A stretch of 64,000 nt of DNA from Castor canadensis (Eukaryota; Chordata; Mammalia; Rodentia; Castoridae): positions 40,624,001-40,688,000 of the forward strand of contig NC_133397.1 of assembly GCF_047511655.1 (NCBI RefSeq), in the 5' to 3' direction. The notes under the pieces are model-generated. The model made no database searches, was not told the DNA's origin, and worked only from the letters and a program-made list of their open reading frames with translations. Made by a program: the position numbers and the translations under genes. The first letter of the stretch is position 1. Each line of letters starts with the position of its first letter. Shown piece by piece: positions 11,985 to 22,913 of this stretch.

Positions 11985-12150
11985 CTTAAAAAGATAATAA
12001 TCTTCATAACAATCCTATGAGACAGGCATTACTTCATTTTATAGACAAAGAGAAAAGTTAAGTGATCGCCTGAACTCTCAGATAATAAGAATAGGGCTAG
12101 GGTTTACATCCAGATGTGGCTGATTCCAAAGAAGGTGTTCTTCCCATAGC
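11985..12150 (-). repeat. MIR SINE, inverted
   Basis: Inverted MIR landmarks: 'cttcataacaatcctatgagacaggcatta', 'ttttatagacaaagagaaaagttaagtgatcgcc'. It may be the continuation of the MIR piece at 11540, separated by two SINE insertions. Confidence 0.6.
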
Positions 12151-12248
12151 ACCACTGGGATTTCAAATCATGAAACCTCAGCTTAATCTGCCTCCTAGCG
12201 AGTCCAGCTTGGGCACATGGGGAAACATGTCTTAAGCTGCTTTACATG

Positions 12249-12440
12249 GCCAGGCACCGGTGGCTCACGCCTGTAATCCTAGCTACTCAGGTGGCAGAGA
12301 TCAGGAGGATCATAGTTTAAAGGCAGCCTGGGCAAATAGTTTATAAGACCCTATCTGGAAAAACATCACACAAAAGGGCTGGTGGAGTGGCTCAAGGTGT
12401 AAGTCCTGAGTTCAAAACCCCATACTGAAAAAAAATACTT
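12249..12440 (+). repeat. B1-dID dimeric SINE
   Basis: First half is 7SL-derived ('ggtggctcacgcctgtaatcctagctactcagg' to 'cagcctgggcaaatag'); second half is tRNA/ID-derived ('gggctggtggagtggctcaagg' to 'gagttcaaaaccccatactg'), then A-rich. The fused order 7SL then ID matches the B1-dID type described in several rodent families. Confidence 0.85.
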
Positions 12441-12477
12441 TTATATATTTCTAAAAGAAGTTTTTTTTGTTTTCTTG

Positions 12478-12655
12478 TAGTGCTGGTGACAGAACCCAGG
12501 GCCTTGCTCGTGTTAGGTTGTTAGGCAGCACTTTACCACTGACTTACAGACCCAGTCCTATTTATTTCTTTGGGACAAGGTCTCACTATGTAGCTGGGCT
12601 GGCCTAGAATTCTTAATCCTTTCTCTTCCCTTGGCATACCAAGTGCTGGGGAGAT
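12478..12655 (-). repeat. B1-dID-like SINE, inverted
   Basis: Inverted ID part ('gtgctggtgacagaacccagggccttgc') followed by an inverted B1 part ('gggacaaggtctcactatgtagctgggctggcc', 'caagtgctgggg'). Diverged. Confidence 0.65.
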
Positions 12656-12664
12656 TCCCCCCCG

Positions 12665-12920
12665 CCCCTGGTGGTACTAGGGTTTGAATTCAACTTTGTT
12701 TATTTATTGGGACTATGGTTTGAACTCGGGGCTTTGTACTTGCTAAGCAGTTGCTCTACTGCTTGAGCCATACCTACAGTCTATTTTGCTCTGGTTGTTT
12801 TAGAGATGGGGGGGCATCTTGAGAACCATTTGGCTGGTCTGGCCTCAAACCACGATCCTCCTGATCTCAGCCTCCCCAATGGCTAGGATTATAGGCATGA
12901 ACCACTGGCTCCCAGCTTCA
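12665..12920 (-). repeat. B1-dID dimeric SINE, inverted
   Basis: A stub of ID sequence ('gtggtactagggtttgaat') is followed by an inverted ID ('tatggtttgaactcggggctttgtacttgc') and an inverted 7SL part ('ctggtctggcctcaaaccacgatcctcctg' to 'aggattataggcatgaaccactgg'). Confidence 0.75.
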
Positions 12921-14478
12921 GTTTCATTTTTAATAGGAATATCTTTACCATGAGCAACCTTTCCATCAGATTTCTCTCCCTCATTACTTCCAGAGCAGTA
13001 GAGGTAAGTTATTTCAGCTGGTACTTGCAGCATCTTATTCTCAGTAAAGTGACAGCCTGACAAGAGCAGAAAGTCCCTGGAGTGTAGAAATGTCAGAGGC
13101 AAGCTTCAGCATAAACCTCTTTGATTTACTTCTGTTCCCAAGAGTGAGCCTAGGATAGAAACGATGCTTGGTCAACTTTCTTCTAGAACAAGACCTGTGG
13201 CTAAGTGGCTAGTTAGTATATGGTGATGCTCATCTGTACTCACTCCTTCTTGCTTTTCCTCAGCCATCACATCCAGGTGTTTATTGTTCTTTTGACTCAG
13301 ACCACAAGAGAAGCAAGCTTCTAGGAACGTGGGTGTATGGTTTCCTGCCGGGGCCATAAAGACTTTGGTTAGAACTTGGTGTTAATAAGATCATTCCTGA
13401 ATGAACAACACCAAAGCCAAACTCCCTGTCCCCATGTCTGTCTACTTCCTAAACTGGAGATATTGGTTCACAAAGGCAAGAGCCTACAGATGGCTGGCAG
13501 CTAGAAGAATAACACAGACCCCAGTGCCCAGGCAAGACAACATGTATATTCATGGAGTCTGCTCTGGCAGTTCCTGGGAATGGGGGAATATTTGTGTTAG
13601 GATACAGCCTCTTACAAGTGCTCCCCTGAACATGCACTGACTTTGGGGCTTCATTATTCCTTGTGAAAAAAAAAAAAAGCAATAAAATCTCTGTTTAAAT
13701 GGGGATCTATGCTGTATCTTCTTTCAGCTAAATTCAAAATGAAATTCTTACAGAAGAGCCTCGCCTCCTGCAGGCTGCTTTAGGCTCTCACATGAACCAG
13801 TCTAGCGGGGAGAGTCCTTGTTAAGAACAGCAGTCTCTGCATCCATGCCTCTGAGTACAGAGGTATGTCTCTCAACAAACTTGGGCACAACTCAGAGGAC
13901 TGCCCCCCCCGCCCCATTCAGACTGGGAGAGAAGTACACACAATGTATGGAAGTCATTCCAAGGCCTTTCCCAAGTTGGGTTCATCATTCATCATGGCTG
14001 ATTAAGTAGTGATCACCCTTGTGGTCCTTTTACTTCTAAATCAGATAGGAGCCACGGACTTCCTGGTGCCATCCATGAGTAGGTATGCTTAAAAAGCTGT
14101 TCTCTCCATGTGGGAGAACTGAGCTGAAGAACTCTGCTTTGCCCCTGTTCAGTTTTATCCATCAGTATTCTTTCAATCAAACTTCATTTCTAGATAGAAT
14201 GGGGCTCACCACTGGGCCAATGAGCAGCGAGGTTTTGGATGTCTTGCAGCCATGCCGTTTCTACAAGGACTGGATCTCTGGTCTCCAGTGCCAGGGTTTC
14301 CAGAATAACTGGAAAGAGACAGATATGCTAGGGCTCCCCAGACTGAGCAGGACCCACATGCAGCCCTCACCTTCCAGGGCTCAGGTGCTGGCTGTAGAGG
14401 CTGGATGAGGAAGGCTGGAGCAAGACTGAATGCAGACTCAGGGACAGGCACGGATTTGGTTTAAAAGCTGGAATACAA
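12921..14478. other. unique non-coding DNA
   Basis: No exon or repeat recognised. A poly-A tract lies at about 13666-13677. Short frames, including one of 107 codons at 14085-14408, have no recognised domain. Confidence 0.45.
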
Positions 14479-14592
14479 GCCAGTAGGCATAATGATGCAT
14501 GCCTGTAATCTCAGCACTCCAGAAATAGAGATAGGAAGATTGTGAGTTTGAGGCCAGTCTGGACTACATAAAACAAAAACAAAACAAAAACT
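14479..14592 (+). repeat. B1-like SINE
   Basis: 'aatgatgcatgcctgtaatctcagcactcc', 'gaggccagtctggactacata' and an A-rich tail of AAAAC units. Confidence 0.75.
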
Positions 14593-14630
14593 TGAAATAT
14601 ACCTCTGAATATCTATTAACCAATGGGGAG

Positions 14631-14720
14631 TAGAGCTGGGGGTGTAGCTCAGTGGTAGAACTCTTGCCTAGTATGCATGAAGCCCTGGGTTCCATCCTGG
14701 CTTGAGCCCTGGGGAAAAAT
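14631..14720 (+). repeat. ID SINE with TSDs
   Basis: 'gctgggggtgtagctcagtgg' to 'gccctgggttccatcctgg', with short A-rich tail. Duplication AATGGGGAG at 14622-14630 and 14721-14729. Confidence 0.85.
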
Positions 14721-15162
14721 AATGGGGAGGGAAAGTCAGAAACCAGGTCCATAGAATGACAGGCAGGAGAGTCCATCCAGGAAGACAATATGTGAAACTT
14801 CGAAAGTTGAAGCTGAAAGCAAGCCTGGAAAATAGTCAAAAAACAACCAATTGATATTTGATAAAGGTGTTGATAGGAAAAGAATGATCTTTTCAACAAA
14901 TGGTGCAGGAGTAAGTGTTTAACCACATGAAAAATGAACCTCAACCATTGTTTCATTATATACAGAATAATTAATTAGTAATTGATAGGCAAAGGCTAAA
15001 GTGGAACTATAAAGATTTTAATAGAAAACCTAAGAAAAAATCTTAGTAACCTTGGATTTGGCAAAATTATTTCAAGGAATTTTAAAAGCACAAACTACAA
15101 CAATGTGAGTATTCTTAATACCACTAAACTGATTAAAATATGATTAAAATGATTAAAATAAG

Positions 15163-15290
15163 CCATATGGTTGTGGTGCCCATGTCTGTGATCTCAGCAG
15201 CATTCAGGAGGCTGAGGCAGGAGGAGTGCTAGGGCAGCCCGGTCTCAGAGTGAAACCCTTTTTGTCTTAAAAACAAAAAAACAAGGAAGA
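15163..15290 (+). repeat. B1-like SINE within old L1
   Basis: 'gtggtgcccatgtctgtgatctcagcagc', 'ggaggctgaggcaggaggag' and 'gtctcagagtgaaaccc', with an A-rich tail of AAAC units. Confidence 0.75.
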
Positions 15291-15607
15291 AAGGGTTACG
15301 GAAGGAGTGAATATGATCAAAGTACATTATATATGTGCATGAAAATATCATGATGGGACCCATTAAATAGTCAATTTTATGTATGTATTATCATAATTTA
15401 AAAAACAACCAGAATACCATTTATTTAGGCATTTGCCAAGGAAAAATAAATCCGTGAAAGAAAATTAACAAATTAGACTCCATCAAAATTTTAATCTTTA
15501 TTACTCAAAAGACACAAAATGAAAAAGTAAAACATATGAAAAGTTGCAAAACTGACAAAGGACTTATCTGAAAAAAGGCTTGTTATAGAATATGTAAAGA
15601 ACTCTTG

Positions 15608-15714
15608 TGCTGGGGGAGTGGCTCAAGTGATAGAGTGCCTACCTAGCAAGTGGGAGGCCCAAAGTTCAAACCCCCAGTACTGCCAAAACTAAGATTAAAA
15701 ATAAAAAATAAAAT
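15608..15714 (+). repeat. ID-type SINE (second subtype) with TSDs
   Basis: Stand-alone tRNA-derived SINE of the 'gctgg.ggagtggctcaag' subtype, not the classic 'ggggatgtagctca' ID. It has box-B text 'agttcaaacccccagtactg' and an AAAT-rich tail. Duplication AACTCTTG at 15600-15607 and 15715-15722 places it inside the older L1. Confidence 0.85.
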
Positions 15715-15866
15715 AACTCTTGCAACTCAATAATAACACAATTCAATTTTTAAAAAATGGGCACAAGGTTTCAACACTTCATCAAAGGTAGAAAGATGGC
15801 AAATAAGTACATGAAAACATTCTTGACATAATCATTAGAAAAATACAAATTAAAACCTCAATGAGA

Positions 15867-16075
15867 GAGCCTAGCTACTTGGGAGGCTGAGATTGGAAGG
15901 ATTCTGGTTCAAGGCCAGCCTGGACAAATAGTTCATGAGACCCCTCCCCACACCCCCGGCCATCTCCAAAATAATCAGCAAAATGGGCTGGAGGTGTGTC
16001 TCAAGCAGTAGAGCACATGCTATGCAAGCACAAACCATGAGTTCAAGCCCTAGTCCCACCAAAAAAAAAAAAACA
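15867..16075 (+). repeat. B1-dID dimeric SINE with TSDs
   Basis: A 5'-truncated 7SL half ('gagcctagctacttgggaggctgag') is joined to an ID half ('gggctggaggtgtgtctcaagc') with a poly-A tail. The 11-bp duplication CCTCAATGAGA at 15856-15866 and 16076-16086 is perfect. Confidence 0.9.
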
Positions 16076-16790
16076 CCTCAATGAGAAACTGCTGTAGATC
16101 TACCAGAGCAGCTGACATTAAAGACTATACCAAATGTTTGAGGCAGTGAAGCTTCTGGAACTCTCTTACATGTTGATGGGAAAGTAAAAGGGTACATACA
16201 ACAGCTTTGTTAAATAGTTGGGACATTTCTCACAAAGTCAAACATACTATATGATCCAGCTTTTCCCTGCCTAGATATTTACCAAGGAAATGAAAGCATA
16301 TGCCCACAAAAGACTTGCACTTGAAGGCTCCTAATAGCTTTATTTGTAATATCCAAATACTATAACCAGGTCAAATGTCCATCAAGAGGCAAATGGATGA
16401 ACAGATTTCCACACGGTATTTCTACACATGTATCTACACAGTGGGGTTCTGCTCGGCAATAGAAAGGAGTGAGCTATTGATATAGATGACAACATGGTTG
16501 AACCTGAGAATATCCAGACCAAAAAAAATGCATACTGTATGTGTCGGCATATAAAGTCCTAGAAAATGCAAATTAGTCTATAGTGTGGGAAAAGCAGACA
16601 ATTGGTTGCCTAGTCATGGGGTGGGGCCAGGAGTAAAGGAAGGATTACCAAGTGCAGGAGGAAACTTTGGGGAATGGTGGACATAATCATTATTTCGATG
16701 GTAGCAGTGGCTTCGTGAGTATATACAGATGTCAGAACTCATAATATGTGCAGTGAATTCTACGCTAACTATACTTCAATAAAGCCTTGT

Positions 16791-17934
16791 TAGACTGTAT
16801 CACGGGATGGGTTTGGCCAGTAAGAGGCATGGTGGGTTTGGGAGACAGCAGAAGAAAAGAGAGGTTGGAGCATTTCTTCTCTTTCCCTCCTTCCTTTGGA
16901 GTCTGGTCCTGGTGGTGGCTGTCCTTCTGTGACTCCAGGTTCACACATGTGGCTCCAGAACTCACCCGTGACTCTGGTCAGTCTTTGCCCTCCTTGACCT
17001 GTCAGGCTTGGAGGTGTAGGGGAAGGGTTTGGAACTTCGTGTTGTTGCTAGTCTCTGAGTGTCGCCAGCTTTCCTTTGTTCCCTTAACCCTGCCCTCACC
17101 TCTCCCAGCAAAATCTTTTCATTTGAACCACATTCAGTGGATTATATTCCCTTCCAGGACCTGCGTGATACTGGTTAACTGCAGGATAACCGCGGACAGT
17201 CAACCTCCAGCTCTGCTTTGTTGTCTCAGGTGGTACATGCTGTGCAGACCCCACGGGATGATGCACGTGGTTAGTTACTGCTATTGTCCCAGGTAAAGTC
17301 CCTGCAGAGGGTCCTTAGACAGGTGACACAAGAATCAGGTCCTGCAGGTCTCCCAATCTCTCCTCCAGAGCCCTTCCCCTTAGGTAAACCCTGTGCACTC
17401 AGACTGACAAGGAGAGGAAGCCAGTCCCTCCAGTTTGGCCAGTGAAGGCAGGAGGGCATTCTGCCAGCCCAGCACATCAACCGTCCCCGGCAAAGGTCAG
17501 GCTGCCCGGAATAAGGAAGAACCCCCAGCCAGGAAAGGTAAATCCAAACCTGAAAATAAAGACGCCGAGCAGGTCAATCAACACATCTGCAGTGTCCTTG
17601 CACAGCACTGTTTATGGGGCAATAAAGTGTTTAAATGACTCTAGGTTGGAACCAGCCAAGATCTCCTTGAATGGCTTATAAGAGCTACTGGGCTCCAGGA
17701 AGCCTGGAGGGTTAACACTGGGCCAATCCAAGCCTCTGGCTGAAACTGCCTGTTTTATCCCTGTAAGGGGAACACCAGGTCCTGGAGGGGTGGCTAGGAC
17801 GCGGTACCCCTGGGAAGACTCCAGGCTCAGACAAGACAGTCTGTATCATCACAGGTGCTAATGGCCAATTTTGTGTCTTCTGTGAGGGGAATGTGAAGAA
17901 AAATGAAATTATTTCTTGCTGGGGATAGAGGTAG
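16791..17934. other. non-coding DNA, possibly old repeat in 16.8-17.2 kb
   Basis: No gene recognised. 17030-17160 ('gctagtctctgagtgtcgccagctttcc', 'cccttaaccctgccctcacctc') recalls an old dispersed repeat that I cannot name. A 169-codon frame at 16787-17296 covers this stretch but has no family signature and starts inside the L1 tail, so it is rejected as a gene. Confidence 0.4.
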
Positions 17935-18149
17935 AGAGGAAGGGCTCTAGTGTGGTGATAAAAGCCTGGCATGGTGTCCTGAATTTGAATCCTGGCTCTG
18001 ATCCTCATTTGCTGTCTGAATTTGACCAATTTACATACTCTGTCGGTAACTCAGTTTTGTCATCTGGAAGATGGGGATAATAGTGGTAATATGCCTGTCT
18101 AATAGTGCTTCTGTGAGGATTAAATGAGGTTAAATGCATATAACTAACT

Positions 18150-18190
<41 letters not shown>

Positions 18191-18258
18191 GCATATATAA
18201 TGGGTTTAACATGTGTCCTGGCACACAGTAAGTGCTTTAAAAATTGGCTATTATCAAA
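17935..18258 (+). repeat. MIR SINE split by a microsatellite
   Basis: Good MIR order: 'gaatttgaatcctggctctgatcc', 'ttgtcatctggaagatggggataatag', 'gtgaggattaaatgaggttaaatgc', then after the microsatellite 'gtgtcctggcacacagtaagtgc'. Near full length. Confidence 0.8.
18141..18199. repeat. (AACT)n then (TA)n microsatellite
   Basis: Tandem AACT units pass directly into a TA run, expanded inside the MIR tail. Confidence 0.9.
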
Positions 18259-18954
18259 AATGTTATCACTACATTCACATCTTCCCATCTGGCCATACTT
18301 CTTCCAGCTCCAAAGAGAACAAGGGTCCCTGGGAGACTAAGAGGTAAGAACTCAACACCTACTTCTGGTTGGGTAACAAACACAGTCACATGAATTCCAG
18401 ACAAAGAGCAACTGTTACAGCCCCGCAGAATCCAGAGGCTGCTAAAGGGGTTGCTAAGTGACTGTGCAAAGTTAACCATGTGCAGATCACCCACAGAACA
18501 AGTCAGTAGCTACTGTATCTTCAGGCAACACCTTGCGTTTTCTTTGACACAAGACTGGCAACAATAGCCATTTGTTTAGAAGTCATTGCCTCTTTGTAGA
18601 AGACAAAATAGTCTGAAAAGAGTCTCAGTTTTGAAAACCCACCATCATTCATAGGAAGTCCAATATACTAGGAAATCCAATCTATTGATATTGGAGGGCA
18701 GATGCATTAGAAGAGAGAAGTGATGTTTAGGGAATGAACAGGTAAGTTCTCAAGAGGGTTCCCAAAGCCACGGTACCCTGGTAAAGTCTCTCAGGTCTTG
18801 GACTACCCTTCATCAGGTTCTGAAGCTTGATGCAAAACAGACTTAGGGGTAGACTAACATCAACCAAGATCATAAAACATTAATATGTAGGCCTGAGTGA
18901 AGATTAGTTATCTCCTTTTCCCTCTCTTACTCATTCCCTCCCTCTTTCCTTCTT
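18259..18954. other. unique non-coding DNA
   Basis: Nothing recognised in either strand. Confidence 0.45.
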
Positions 18955-19160
18955 CTATTTACTGAATAACAACTATGTGCTAAGTAGCTGTAAATAAAAC
19001 AGTCTCTGCCCTCAAAGAACTTCCACTCTAGTTGGGAAATAAAAAATAAACATCAATGTAAATAATAGGGGAGGAGAAACATCATAAAGGACACAAGGTA
19101 TCATTCACAGTGGACCAGATGGGAAAGGCAGGTCACTTTCTCATCTGAAAGCTGGCTTTG
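18955..19160 (-). mobile_element. L2 LINE 3' end
   Basis: Inverted L2: 'tactgaataacaactatgtgctaag', 'aaacagtctctgccctcaaagaacttcc' and 'tagttgggaaataaaaaataaac', the reverse of the L2 terminal region. Confidence 0.65.
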
Positions 19161-19339
19161 AACTGAGGTCTAGGGAAAAGGCTCCAGCGGCCTCTCTCTT
19201 GCTCCAGTCGTATCCTGCCCAGGGCCCAGACATCAGTGGATCAAAACTACTTCCCACTCAGTGCTGGAGAAGCGACCCTATCATCTTTACAAACACACGT
19301 TCTTCTGCCAGCTTGATTGGTCCAGTTTTGTGGTTACCA

Positions 19340-19545
19340 TTACATGTTGCTTGGGTCAGTTATCCAAATTATTTAACCTCTCTATGCCTGTTTCCTCATC
19401 TATGCAATAAGGATCATGAGAGCTAGCTTGCAGGGCTCTGGGGTGGAAATGAGGATTCAGTGAGGAAATGAAGGCATGTAAAGACCTTGTGCCTGATATT
19501 AGGCATTCAGTAGACTGTTGGCTTTGATTATTCTGTCCCAGCCTG
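19340..19545 (+). repeat. MIR SINE
   Basis: 'ttatttaacctctctatgcctgtttcctcatc', 'gaggattcagtgaggaaatgaaggcatg' and 'aggcattcagtagactgttggc' are MIR middle and tail landmarks. Confidence 0.65.
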
Positions 19546-19621
19546 TGAGCCTTGTCTATTTGAGGAACATCATAGAGCACAGAGTCAGCTCATAGAAAAT
19601 GGCCTCCAGGAACATTGAAGG

Positions 19622-19772
19622 AGCTGTGTAACCCATGCAAGTTATTTAAACCTTTATGCCTATTTCCTCTTCTGCATCAAGGGGCTACTTATGGACTCCA
19701 CTTCATGGAGTTTTTGTGAGGATTAAATGAGTTAATCCATATAAAGCTGTTAGAATGGTGCCCGATGCATGG
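19622..19772 (+). repeat. MIR SINE
   Basis: 'gctgtgtaacccatgcaagttatttaaacc', 'gaggattaaatgagttaatccatataaagc' and 'tagaatggtgcccg'. The second MIR in tandem with the one at 19340. Confidence 0.7.
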
Positions 19773-19789
19773 CGAGGGCCTGGATGCCC

Positions 19790-20322
19790 ACTGCTATTTT
19801 ATGTTAGGGTCCATCCTCTCCAAGGGTGACTACAACAATCCTTCCCATCCCAAGGGCCCTTTTCTAGAGCTCCTCCCCCATATGAAGAAGTTCATTTCCT
19901 TTCTCCTTGAATCTTGGCTGATTCTGCCACTCATTGTGGCAGAAGTGGCATTCTGGGACATCTGGGGCTCAAGAATCCTTGCAGCTTTCATTTTTGCCCT
20001 CCAGGAAGCCAGTTTCCATGTAAAGAAATCAGGGCCCACTACTGGAGAGGACACATGGAGAGAGCGAGGCTCTAAGGGATGAGGCGCAGCATGGAAAGGT
20101 ACCAGCGCCCCAGTGGACAGCCATTGTGGACAGTCACAAATGCGAGTGAGGCTATCTTGCATTCTTAAGATGCTATAGTGGACACCATGGAAGTGAAGGT
20201 GAGTGTCCCAGCTGGGCCCTGTCTGAATTCCTGACTCACAGTATCTGAAAAATAAGTGGCTATCATTTTATGGTATTAGATTTTGGGGTGGTTTGTTATA
20301 CAGCAATGAGTTACTGAACTAT
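19790..20322 (+). mobile_element. MLT1-like MaLR LTR
   Basis: Solo LTR of the ERVL-MaLR class. The first part shows 'cttgaatcttggctgattctg' and 'gtggcagaagtggcattctgg'; the second shows 'gtgaggctatcttgcattctt', 'tcacagtatctgaaaaataagtggc' and 'ttttggggtggtttgttatac', which matches the MLT1 3' end. It carries no coding sequence. AT/CA-rich low-complexity sequence follows to about 20388. Confidence 0.7.
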
Positions 20323-20699
20323 ATTTACATATATGTGTGTAATACATAAATACACAAAATATACGCACACATACATGTGCACATAGCTTCACCCATATCA
20401 TGTTGATTTTCTAGTCTCATACTCACAAGCCAACCTTATTCACCAGTTTTCAGCATCTCTTTTATATCCTATCTATATAATCAACCAGAGAAGGAGCCAA
20501 TATTTGGCTAGTAATGAATCAAAGATAAAATAATCCAGAAAAAGTAAAAAGTTGTAGTCTCAACTCTTGGGAAACTTACAGTTACAATGACTATTAAAGT
20601 ATCATGAAACAGATTAAAAGAACCAATCCCCTCACATGTGGATAAAGTTTTGTTCTTTTAGGGAATTATCAGAAATCATATGATTTTCTTTCAAAATAT

Positions 20700-20785
20700 C
20701 TAAGAGCAAATAGTTAACACTTGCTGAATATTTCCTATGTGCCAGGCACTAACCTACGCAGTTTACACACAATTGCATAGTGTGG
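20700..20785 (-). repeat. MIR SINE fragment
   Basis: 'agttaacacttgctgaatatttcctatgtgccaggcactaacc' (abbreviated) is the inverse of the MIR/L2 tail. Confidence 0.55.
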
Positions 20786-20789
20786 CAAG

Positions 20790-21150
20790 TTGTCTTTTCC
20801 AAATCCATGATACGTCCTATTGTTAATGTTCTTCTCAAACATGATGTTGGCATTCCACCCATCAAGTGTTGTGATCTGTGCTCCTTCCTCTTAAACCTGG
20901 GCAGGCCTTTGCAACTGCCTTTGACCAACAGAGTAAGTCAGAAGTGAAGCTATATGACTCCCAAGGCTAGGTCATAAAATGCCATGGCTTCTGCCTTGCT
21001 CCCTTGAGTTGTTCACTTTGGAAAACCAGCTTTCATGCTGAAAGGAAGCAGAAGTCACATAGAAAGACCATATTGTAGATGCTTTGGCTGACAGATCCAA
21101 CTGTGGTCTTAACCCACCCTACATGTGAGTGAGGAAGCCTCTGAAATGGC
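20790..21150 (+). mobile_element. MLT1-like MaLR LTR fragment
   Basis: 'ctttgcaactgcctttgaccaacagagtaag', 'gaagtgaagctatatgactccc' and 'gctaggtcataaaatgccatggcttctgcc' are MLT1-type landmarks. Only the first part of the LTR is clear. Confidence 0.65.
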
Positions 21151-21179
21151 TCTCACTTAGCCCCAGGTATTCTGAACAG

Positions 21180-21380
21180 TCTCCTGTTCACCTCACAGTG
21201 ACAGAGAGTGAGTGAGAGAGAGAGAGAGAGGACCCTTCCTCAAATGCATGCCTCCAGTGAGCTTTTTACTCCAGAGAGGACCCGCCGCAACTCCTAAAAT
21301 TTCTACCACCTCCCAACATAGTACTACCAACTGGGGACAAAGCCTATTGGGGAGTATTCATATTCAAACTATAATAGTGG
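21180..21380 (-). mobile_element. MaLR LTR fragment, inverted
   Basis: A (GA)n run, then 'cctcaaatgcatgcc', 'ctaccacctcccaacatagtactacc' and 'cattcatattcaaactataatag'-type text: the inverse of a THE1/MST-like LTR start, like the fuller copy at 39696. Confidence 0.5.
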
Positions 21381-21489
21381 CAACAAATATTTCTAAATAA
21401 ATAATCTCTCAATAGAGTGGTTTCAGATTATAAATACCCTATGACTTTAGAGAGACTAACATTGATTTAACAATAAACTTTGTGTTACA

Positions 21490-21760
21490 AATTTTGCTGT
21501 CCATTAAATTTGTGTGGGTCTTGTCTATCTGCCTAAATTTTGTCCATCCTTCAGTGCCCACCCATATCAAGTCTTACCCCCTTCATGCACCCTTCTTTAC
21601 TGACCAATCACAGAGTTTATTGCCTCTACAATTCATTCTGCCTCTACTGCCAGCCTTTTACATATGCATATTACCACCCAGAGTAGAGTGGAAATTCTGA
21701 GGATGAGAACTACACCTTGCATTCTACTGGGAATATGCTACTTCAATCTGTTCATGGAAA
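21490..21760 (+). repeat. L2-like LINE fragment
   Basis: 'cacccatatcaagtcttaccccc', 'cacccttctttactgaccaatcac' and a '-gagtagagtggaaattctgagga-' tail resemble the L2 3' region; diverged. Confidence 0.35.
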
Positions 21761-22520
21761 GTACTTGTAGAGTAAGGTTAAATGCTTTAGTATAGGATTT
21801 TTAGGGAGCTACATGCTAATGTTACATTATTCGCACTTCCACAGGTAGGGAAATTGAGGTTCTAAGAAGCCGAGAGGATGTACACACAATCAAGACTGGT
21901 TTTATAGTCTTCTAAGTACCCCAGGCTCTTGACACCCAAGCTTCTTGCTCCTCCATGGTGTGCATGTCTAAAACATGTTTATTCCTTTTGGATCATTTCT
22001 AAGACCAATTTTCAGGTTTGTCTGTGATCTGTATTCCTGAGGTAAGATAAATGGAACTTACTAGAATGTTGACTGCTGGGGATATTGGGTTAAAGGCACT
22101 AAGGAAGTAAATCACTTGGTAAGTAACTTAAGAAGGCCAAGATGTTAAACTCTGAGCTAAACAGAATTTAACTTATTTGTTACTGAGCTCAATGCCTTTT
22201 TTTTTTTTTTTTTTTTTTTTTACTGAATGCTAATAAAAGCTTGAGTTCTGTTGCCATGATTCCAGAGAAATTCTAGTTGTCATTTTTCTCTCTATAGGTA
22301 AGGAAATGGAGACTGTCAAATTTGGAAAGGTTGAAGAAAGGGGATAAGGGAAAACATATAGAGAATTTCTTCCCTTCTCTGGTGGGTAGTTTTGGTTTCC
22401 AAGTCAGAAGGAGTCATGTGACCTTCCTCATCAGTATTGTCACTGCCATCACCTCAAGGTAGTTTGGTTTGCTTCCTGAGGCCAACTTCCCCTCTTAGTC
22501 AGCATCTTGCTCTGGACCTT
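21761..22520. other. non-coding DNA with poly-T tract
   Basis: A T run of about 25 lies at 22197-22221. 21840-21950 has a weak inverted MIR look. No exon recognised. Confidence 0.4.
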
Positions 22521-22913
22521 ACTATGGTCTGAATGTTTCCCCTCCAAAACTCATCTTGAAAATTACTCTCCTCGGTGATAATATTATGAGGGGGGCCTTT
22601 AGGAGGTGAATGAATCATGAGGCTTCTGCCCTTATGAATTGATTAGTAGCTTATAACAGAGCTTGGTTTGGGCAAGTTCATCCCTTCCATCTCTTTTTCC
22701 ATGTGAGAACGTAGCATCGTCCACTCTCGAGAACACAGCAACAAGGTGCCATCTTGGAAGCAGAAGGACCAGGTCCTCACCAGACACCAAAATTGCTGAT
22801 GCCTTAAGATTGAACTTCTCAGCCTCCAGAAGTGTGAAAAATAAATCTATTGTACTAATTACCCAGTCTCAGGAATTTCTTTAAATAACAGCACAAAAAA
22901 ACTAAGGTAGACT
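22521..22913 (+). mobile_element. MST-like MaLR LTR, near complete
   Basis: Complete ERVL-MaLR type LTR from 'tatggtctgaatgtttcccctcc' through 'aggaggtgaatgaatcatgagg' and 'ccatgtgagaacgtagc' to 'cagcctccagaagtgtgaaaaataaatc' (with AATAAA) and 'ttacccagtctcaggaatttc'. About 390 bp, a normal length for this class. Solo LTR without internal genes. Confidence 0.8.

Larger units (their letters stand above)
14820..16790 (+). mobile_element. ancient LINE-1 3' end split by three SINEs
   Basis: L1 ORF2 3' region and 3' UTR. Landmarks include 'gatcttttcaacaaatggtgcaggag', 'gactccatcaaaattttaa', 'caaaaatgggcac'-type text near 15755, 'atatgatccagc', 'gaatctcaagagg...atgaac'-type text near 16380, and the final 'tacttcaataaagcc' at about 16775-16789. 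Frames are broken throughout, so it is non-functional. Three younger SINEs (15163, 15608, 15867) interrupt it; two have clear TSDs. Confidence 0.85.

Noticed and set aside
16787-17296. 169-codon plus-strand open frame
   Set aside because: Begins in an L1 3' tail and runs through what looks like old repeat sequence.
18141-18199. Possible replication or attachment site because of AT-rich tandem units
   Set aside because: Simple microsatellite expansion in a MIR; no other signal.
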